Below, piece by piece: positions 60,216 to 64,000 of a stretch of DNA of 64,000 nucleotides; positions within the stretch are counted from its first letter, which is position 1; each line of letters begins with the position of its first letter. The notes beneath the pieces are model-generated. The model was not told where the DNA came from, made no database searches, and saw only the letters and a program-made list of their open reading frames with translations. A program made the position numbers and the translations under genes. Source of the DNA: CADEEL01 sp050246475 (lineage in GTDB: Bacteria > Pseudomonadota > Alphaproteobacteria > Caulobacterales > Aquidulcibacteraceae); assembly GCA_050246475.1 (NCBI GenBank), contig JBFWVZ010000003.1, positions 186,001 through 250,000 of the forward strand, in the 5' to 3' direction.

Positions 60216-60985
60216 GAGCCGCTCTCCACGTTCAGAATGAAATCCGGCGAGATCTGATAAAGCGGCGGCAACTCCCGCAGCGTCTCGGCGGGCGAAGCGG
60301 GCCCCGGTACAAGCCCCATCGGCGGGCGCGTCCACGGCGTCCACTCGTCCACGTCGTTAAAGGTCGCTTCCTCGAAACCCTCCGCAGGTCGGCGCACCGC
60401 GAGCAACACGCCGTTCCAGTAGGATTCAAATTCAGCCCGCGGGATGCGCTGCAGCCCGAACGTCGGATCGCCGACGAGCACCTGATCGCCTTCGACACCC
60501 TTAACGACCACGAAATGCCGGTAGCCGTCGCGCGTGATGAGCGCGATGCCAGGCGCGCCGATCTCGCCGATGCGATCGAGCGTCAGCCGGAAGCCCTCGG
60601 CCTGAAAGCCGCGCCGCGCGAGATAATTGCGCATGTCGAGCATGGAGAAGCCGACTTCGCGGATCCGCGCCTGATCGCCCACCGCATACATCGAGCGGAA
60701 CACATCCGCCTCGCTCACCTCGACGCCGTAATGATAACGCAGAAGCGTGGCGACCGCGGCCGAGCCGCATGAGTAATCGTATTGCTGGCGCACCACTGTG
60801 CGGAACGGAATGTCCCGCCAGGGCGTCAGCGAAACCTGGTAAATCCCGCCGGCGGCATTGCCGTAGATGTCGGTTTGCGCATGCGCGGAAGAAGGCGCGG
60901 CCATCGCCGCCAGCGCCAGAAAAAGCGCGCCGCCGCCTGACTCTCGCAGGCGGCGGCGATTGAGAAACGTTCCAAGCGAAACCAT
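60212..60985 (-). CDS. Stand-alone exported C39-family cysteine peptidase (FapD-like)
   Basis: A 257-residue protein. The C39 catalytic set is visible: Gln at RQQYDYSCGS, Cys73, His157 in YRHFVVVKG and Asp173 in VGDPTFG. Unlike bacteriocin exporters it has no ABC-transporter domains, and it carries a Sec signal peptide (SSAHAQ), so it should act in the periplasm. Its substrates are probably the two neighbouring proteins with GG leaders. FapD in the Pseudomonas Fap system has the same isolated C39 form. A GTG start six codons earlier (61003) directly follows the previous stop and is an alternative. Confidence 0.88.
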   Translation of the reverse strand: MVSLGTFLNRRRLRESGGGALFLALAAMAAPSSAHAQTDIYGNAAGGIYQVSLTPWRDIPFRTVVRQQYDYSCGSAAVATLLRYHYGVEVSEADVFRSMYAVGDQARIREVGFSMLDMRNYLARRGFQAEGFRLTLDRIGEIGAPGIALITRDGYRHFVVVKGVEGDQVLVGDPTFGLQRIPRAEFESYWNGVLLAVRRPAEGFEEATFNDVDEWTPWTRPPMGLVPGPASPAETLRELPPLYQISPDFILNVESGS

Positions 60986-61003
60986 CGCCAAAGCCCCAAG
61001 CAC

Positions 61004-61384
61004 CTAGGGCGCCAGGACGATGTTGACGCTCATGGAAGACTGCAAATTATTGTTGTGACCTGTGTTGATGATGAAATTGCCGATGCCGTCGAAGCCGGAA
61101 TAGGCGTCCTGGCCGATGCTGACATCGCCCGAGCCGACCGTCTGGCCGTTGACGGAGTTTCCGTTGTTCACCGCCGTCAGCGTTTGCGCCGTCAACACGT
61201 TGATGTGGACGCCGTCGCCGCCGGCAAGCTCGTCGAGCTCTTCGAGGTTGAGGACTTCGTCCCCGCCCGCTTCGAGCTCGGCCGCGGCGCTTGCGCGCTG
61301 CGGGAGGTCTTGCGCCGCGGCGGGCGTGGCGAAGGCCATGCACGCCGGGACGATAAGTCCTCTGAAGAAGCGTTGAAGAGACAT
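61004..61384 (-). CDS. Small secreted protein with GG leader and repeat-protein C-terminal domain
   Basis: A 126-residue protein. Signal peptide residues 1-24 (TPAAAQ) are followed by a Glu/Ala stretch and the leader LNLEELDELAGG (Gly55-Gly56), then a 70-residue tail. The tail shares NVLTA...GDVSI...SGFDGI...NTG...Q with the C-terminus of the giant repeat protein (VLTAMELSAE...GDVEI...GFAGI...NTG...Q). AGGAAACC precedes the start, with a small hairpin GAGAGC/GCTCTC just before it. It may be a nucleator or anchor for the giant protein, like FapB or CsgB for their fibres; this is inferred. Confidence 0.8.
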   Translation of the reverse strand: MSLQRFFRGLIVPACMAFATPAAAQDLPQRASAAAELEAGGDEVLNLEELDELAGGDGVHINVLTAQTLTAVNNGNSVNGQTVGSGDVSIGQDAYSGFDGIGNFIINTGHNNNLQSSMSVNIVLAP

Positions 61385-61432
61385 CTTGGTTTCCTGAGAG
61401 CCAGGCTCTCGCTTGAAGACTGAAGCAGGTGA

Positions 61433-61460
61433 GGCGGGCTGGAGAAGACCCCAGCCCGCC
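61433..61460 (-). other. Hairpin between the giant repeat gene and the downstream secretion genes
   Basis: A perfect 10-bp stem (GGCGGGCTGG with CCAGCCCGCC on the minus strand) with an 8-base loop, nine bases after the giant gene's stop. No T-run follows, so partial termination or protection of the upstream message is more likely than full termination. This would give much structural protein and little accessory protein. Confidence 0.6.
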
Positions 61461-61468
61461 CGGTCTGC

Positions 61469-61708
61469 TTATTGGCCGCCGAAGGTCACGTTGGCGTTGG
61501 CGCCCACGGCCGTGGCCGCTTGGTTCGCCGAGCCGATGCCCGTGTTCATGCTCGCCGTTTGGATGCCGGCGAAGCCTTGGAACGAGCCGTTCGTGATCTC
61601 AACGTCGCCCGTTTCGACCGCGCCGCCATGGTGGCGGCCCGCGCCGTCGACTTCGACGTTCGTCACTTCCGCGCTGAGCTCCATCGCAGTCAGAACAGTA
61701 GTCGTGGT
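61469..61708 (-). other. C-terminal domain of the giant protein shared with the 126-residue neighbour
   Basis: This ~79-residue domain reads VLTAMELSAE, then GDVEITNGSFQGFAGI, MNTG and NQAATAVG. The neighbour has VLTAQTLTAV, GDVSIGQDAYSGFDGI, INTG and NLQSSMSV at matching spacing. About a dozen key positions are identical. It probably serves assembly or secretion. Confidence 0.8.
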
Positions 61709-64000
61709 CGAGCTGTCCTGATTGTAGGAGTCTTCCACCGCATTGCCGCTGTCGGCGATGTTGATGGAATTGTCGGAATTGTCGACGTTGCCCGAGTCCT
61801 CGATGTCCACCGAATTGTCGGTGTTGAACGAGTCCTCGTTGCCGTTCGTCTCGTTGCCCGAGTCCGCCACCGCAACGTTCGTCGTGTTGAACGAGTCTTC
61901 GTTGTCGTTGGCTTCGCTCGAGTTGTCCGTGTTGAACGAGTCTTCGTTGCGAATCGAATTGTCCACGTTGAACGAGTCTTCGGTCTCGATCGAATTGTCG
62001 GTCGAGTTGTCCGAATTGTCGTTGAACGAGTCTTCGTTGCGGACCGAGTTGTCGGCGGCGACGACGGCCACGTTCGTGGTGTTGAACGAGTCTTCGTTGC
62101 CGTTCTGCTCGTGCTCGTTGCCGGAATCGGCGACGTTCACGTTCAGGTTCTCGGAATTATCGTTGAACGAGTCTTCCGTGTCGATCGAGTTATCGACCGA
62201 GCGATTGTCGTTGAACGAGTCTTCGTTCGAGTGGTCGTCCGCGGCAATGTCCACGTTCGTCGTGTTGAACGATTCCTCGTTGCCGTTGTGCTCGTTGCCC
62301 GAGTCGGCGACGGCCACGTTCGTCGAGTTAAACGACTCCTCGTTGCCGTTGTGCTCGTTGCCGGAGTCGGCCACGTTCACATTGGTGTTCTCGGAATTGT
62401 CGTTGAACGAATCTTCGATCGAGTTGTCGACCGAGCGGTTGTCGTTGAACGAGTCTTCCGTGTTGAACGAATCTTCGTTCTCGACGGAATTGTCAGCCGC
62501 GGCGACGGTCACGTTCGTAGTGTTGAACGATTCCTCGTTGCCGTTGTGCTCGTTGCCCGAGTCGGCCACGGCCACGTTCGTGTTCTCGGAATTGTCGTTG
62601 AACGAGTCTTCAACTTCGACCGAGTTGTCCGTGTTGTAGCTGTCGTCGAAATCGCGATTGTCCGAGCCGTCCGCCGACGCGTCGACCGTCAGGGTCGCCG
62701 TGTTGTAGGAATCGTCGATGTCGCGATTGTCGGAACCGTCAGCCGAAGCGTCGATCGTGTTGAACGATTCTTCGTTGCCGTTGTGCTCGCTCGAGTTGTC
62801 CGTGTTGTAGGATTCCTCGATGTCGGTGTTGTACGATTCTTCGTTGCCCGCATCCGCCACTTGGACGTTGAGGTGCTCCGAGTTGTCGTTGCCCGAGTCT
62901 TCGACTTCGACGGAATTGTCGACCGAGTTGTCGGAATTGTCGTTGAACGAGTCGTCGTAGTCGGCGCTGCGGTTGTCAGAGCCGTCCGCCGAAGCGTCCA
63001 CCGTCACGGTGTTGTAGCTGTCGTCGATGTCGCGGTTGTCAGAGCCGTCCGCCGACGCGTCGACGGTGTTGTAGCTCTCATCGATGTCGCGATTGTCCGA
63101 GCCGTCGGCCGAAGCGTCGATCGTATTGAACGAATCTTCGTTGTCGATCTCGGTGTCGTTCTCGATGTCGGTGTCGATGTCGGTGTTGTAGGATTCGTCG
63201 TTGCCGGAATCGGCGACTTCGACATTCAGGTGCTCTGAATTGTCGTTGTTCGAATCCTCGACCGAGTTGTCGACTTCCGAATTGTCGTTGAACGAGTCGT
63301 CATAGTCGGCGCTGCGGTTGTCAGAACCGTCCGCAGACGCGTCCACCGTCACGGTGTTGAACGAGTCTTCGTTGTCGATCTCGGTGTCGTTCTCGATATC
63401 GGTGTTGTAGCTCTCCTCGTTGCCCGCGTGAGCGACCGCCACGTTGGTGTTCTCGGAATTGTCGTTCTGAGAATCTTCGAGCGAGTTGTCCGTCGAGTTG
63501 TCCGAGTTGTCGTTGTAGGAATCTTCCGTCTCCTGCGAATTATCCGTCGCCGTGAGGTTCAGGTTCGCGGTGTTGAAGGAATCTTCGTTGTCGATCTCGG
63601 TGTCGATTTCGGTGTCGTTCTCGGTGTTGAAGCTCTCTTCGTTGCCCGAGCCGGCAACCGCAACGTTCACGTTCTCCGAATTGTCGTTCTGAGAGTCTTC
63701 GAGCGAGTTGTCGGTCGAGTTGTCCGAGTTGTCGTTCTGGGAATCTTCGAGCGAGTTGTCGACTTCCGAGTTGTCGTTGTAGGAATCTTCCGTCTCCTGC
63801 GAATTGTCCGTCGCCGTAAGGTTCAGGTTCGCAGTGTTGAAGGAATCGTCGTTGTCGATCTCGGTGTCGATTTCGGTGTCGTTCTCGGTATTGAAGCTTT
63901 CTTCATTGCCCGAGCCCGCCACGGCGACCGTGGTGGTCTCCGAATTGTCGTTCTGGGAATCTTCCAGCGACTGATCCGTGGAGTTGTCGGAATTGTCGTT
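61469..64000 (-). CDS. Giant acidic Asn/Asp/Ser repeat protein (amyloid-like adhesin candidate), 5' end outside window
   Basis: At least 843 residues; the frame is open at the right edge, so N-terminus and start are missing. The protein is made of imperfect repeats around E/D-D-S-F/Y-N-T/D separated by DNS, with modules such as ASADGSDNR and ADSGNEHNGNEESFN. I see no Lys, Cys, Trp or Pro, and it is extremely acidic. The last ~79 residues form a different, Gly-rich domain shared with the neighbouring 126-residue protein. RTX nonapeptides are absent. An extracellular fibre or adhesin, processed by the C39 peptidase and exported by a barrel, is inferred. Confidence 0.85.
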   Translation of the reverse strand, partial: NDNSDNSTDQSLEDSQNDNSETTTVAVAGSGNEESFNTENDTEIDTEIDNDDSFNTANLNLTATDNSQETEDSYNDNSEVDNSLEDSQNDNSDNSTDNSLEDSQNDNSENVNVAVAGSGNEESFNTENDTEIDTEIDNEDSFNTANLNLTATDNSQETEDSYNDNSDNSTDNSLEDSQNDNSENTNVAVAHAGNEESYNTDIENDTEIDNEDSFNTVTVDASADGSDNRSADYDDSFNDNSEVDNSVEDSNNDNSEHLNVEVADSGNDESYNTDIDTDIENDTEIDNEDSFNTIDASADGSDNRDIDESYNTVDASADGSDNRDIDDSYNTVTVDASADGSDNRSADYDDSFNDNSDNSVDNSVEVEDSGNDNSEHLNVQVADAGNEESYNTDIEESYNTDNSSEHNGNEESFNTIDASADGSDNRDIDDSYNTATLTVDASADGSDNRDFDDSYNTDNSVEVEDSFNDNSENTNVAVADSGNEHNGNEESFNTTNVTVAAADNSVENEDSFNTEDSFNDNRSVDNSIEDSFNDNSENTNVNVADSGNEHNGNEESFNSTNVAVADSGNEHNGNEESFNTTNVDIAADDHSNEDSFNDNRSVDNSIDTEDSFNDNSENLNVNVADSGNEHEQNGNEDSFNTTNVAVVAADNSVRNEDSFNDNSDNSTDNSIETEDSFNVDNSIRNEDSFNTDNSSEANDNEDSFNTTNVAVADSGNETNGNEDSFNTDNSVDIEDSGNVDNSDNSINIADSGNAVEDSYNQDSSTTTTVLTAMELSAEVTNVEVDGAGRHHGGAVETGDVEITNGSFQGFAGIQTASMNTGIGSANQAATAVGANANVTFGGQ
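62640..63370 (-). repeat. Coding repeat block of ASADGSDNR modules
   Basis: Six copies of DASADGSDNR followed by DDSYNT or SADYDDSFNDNS occur in this block, at irregular spacing of about 20-60 residues. DNA identity between copies is high (for example GTTGTCAGAGCCGTCCGCC on the plus strand), suggesting recent duplication. Confidence 0.85.
63420..63960 (-). repeat. Large near-duplicate repeat unit near the window edge
   Basis: A unit of roughly 80-90 residues, SFNTENDTEIDTEIDN then ANLNLTATDNSQETEDSYN, DNSLEDSQNDNS and VAGSGNEE or a variant, occurs twice in tandem and a third copy appears to begin at the edge. The array therefore continues beyond the window. Confidence 0.85.

Noticed and set aside
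61472..63238. Long open frame (588 codons) on the plus strand, antisense to the giant repeat gene, and another at 61743-62639
   Set aside because: They arise from the biased repeat codons (GAC/AAC/TCG/GAG) read backwards. The minus-strand product has coherent modules and a C-terminal domain shared with a neighbour; the plus-strand products are low-complexity Val/Arg or Glu/Leu/Ser strings without such support.
61469..64000. CRISPR or tandem non-coding repeat array
   Set aside because: The repeats are in frame, imperfect and irregularly spaced, with no constant direct repeat and unique spacers.
61469..64000. RTX-type calcium-binding adhesin
   Set aside because: No GGxGxDxxx nonapeptides; Asp/Asn are arranged around DSFN/DNS instead.

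Overview
The window is a high-GC chromosomal segment from an alphaproteobacterium, most likely of the Caulobacterales/Hyphomonadaceae type. Evidence for this is the tig-clpP-clpX-lon-hup block, a free-standing NDUFS4-like complex I gene, SdhE next to mfd, a PopA-like c-di-GMP effector, two large TonB-dependent receptors and a ChrR-type photo-oxidative stress cluster. It reads mostly as ordinary chromosome. I see no prophage, insertion sequence or CRISPR array.

Layout. 1-7.6 kb: the tail of nnrD, a small membrane protein, two TonB-dependent receptors with near-identical terminators, tRNA-Leu(UAG) and a lipoprotein. 7.7-15.1 kb: protein quality control (trigger factor, ClpP, ClpX, Lon), HU, NDUFS4-like protein and tRNA-Arg(UCU). 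15.1-23.2 kb: a divergent MarR regulator and a complete ectoine/5-hydroxyectoine operon (ectABCD plus a dedicated aspartate kinase), running on without a gap into an MFS and an SSF transporter. 23.2-26.7 kb: cytochrome P450, MetC-like lyase and SseA sulfurtransferase. 26.8-32.9 kb: a ChrR-like protein, a DUF6134 protein, then (minus strand) photolyase, FAD oxidoreductase, DUF1365 and a Cfa-type methyltransferase; these families usually sit in an RpoE/ChrR singlet-oxygen regulon, but no sigma factor is encoded here. 33-38.3 kb: hldD, an HMG-CoA-synthase-like/2OG-oxygenase/thiolase operon and a beta-barrel protein. 38.4-45.7 kb: DUF6285 plus a phosphotransferase, recG, sdhE and mfd. 45.7-56.2 kb: PhoX-like, DsbA/FrnE-like, PopA-like, SDR, CaiB-type CoA transferase, VOC protein, scoAB and an S9 peptidase.

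The most unusual part is 56.4-64.0 kb. A minus-strand cluster encodes (i) an enormous, very acidic Asn/Asp/Ser repeat protein that runs off the window end, (ii) a small secreted protein sharing its C-terminal domain, (iii) a stand-alone periplasmic C39 cysteine peptidase, and (iv) another exported protein. Proteins (ii) and (iv) carry a bacteriocin-like double-glycine motif just after a Sec signal peptide. About 2 kb away on the plus strand is an outer-membrane barrel with an N-terminal periplasmic coiled coil, an architecture like FapF. Between them lie three tandem genes for related peptides of exactly 30 residues. I infer a Fap-like secreted fibre or adhesin system; the architecture is visible in the sequence, the function is not proven.

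Starts were chosen from ribosome-binding sites, signal peptides and family knowledge. Overlapping ORFs on the opposite strand of high-GC genes were treated as shadows.
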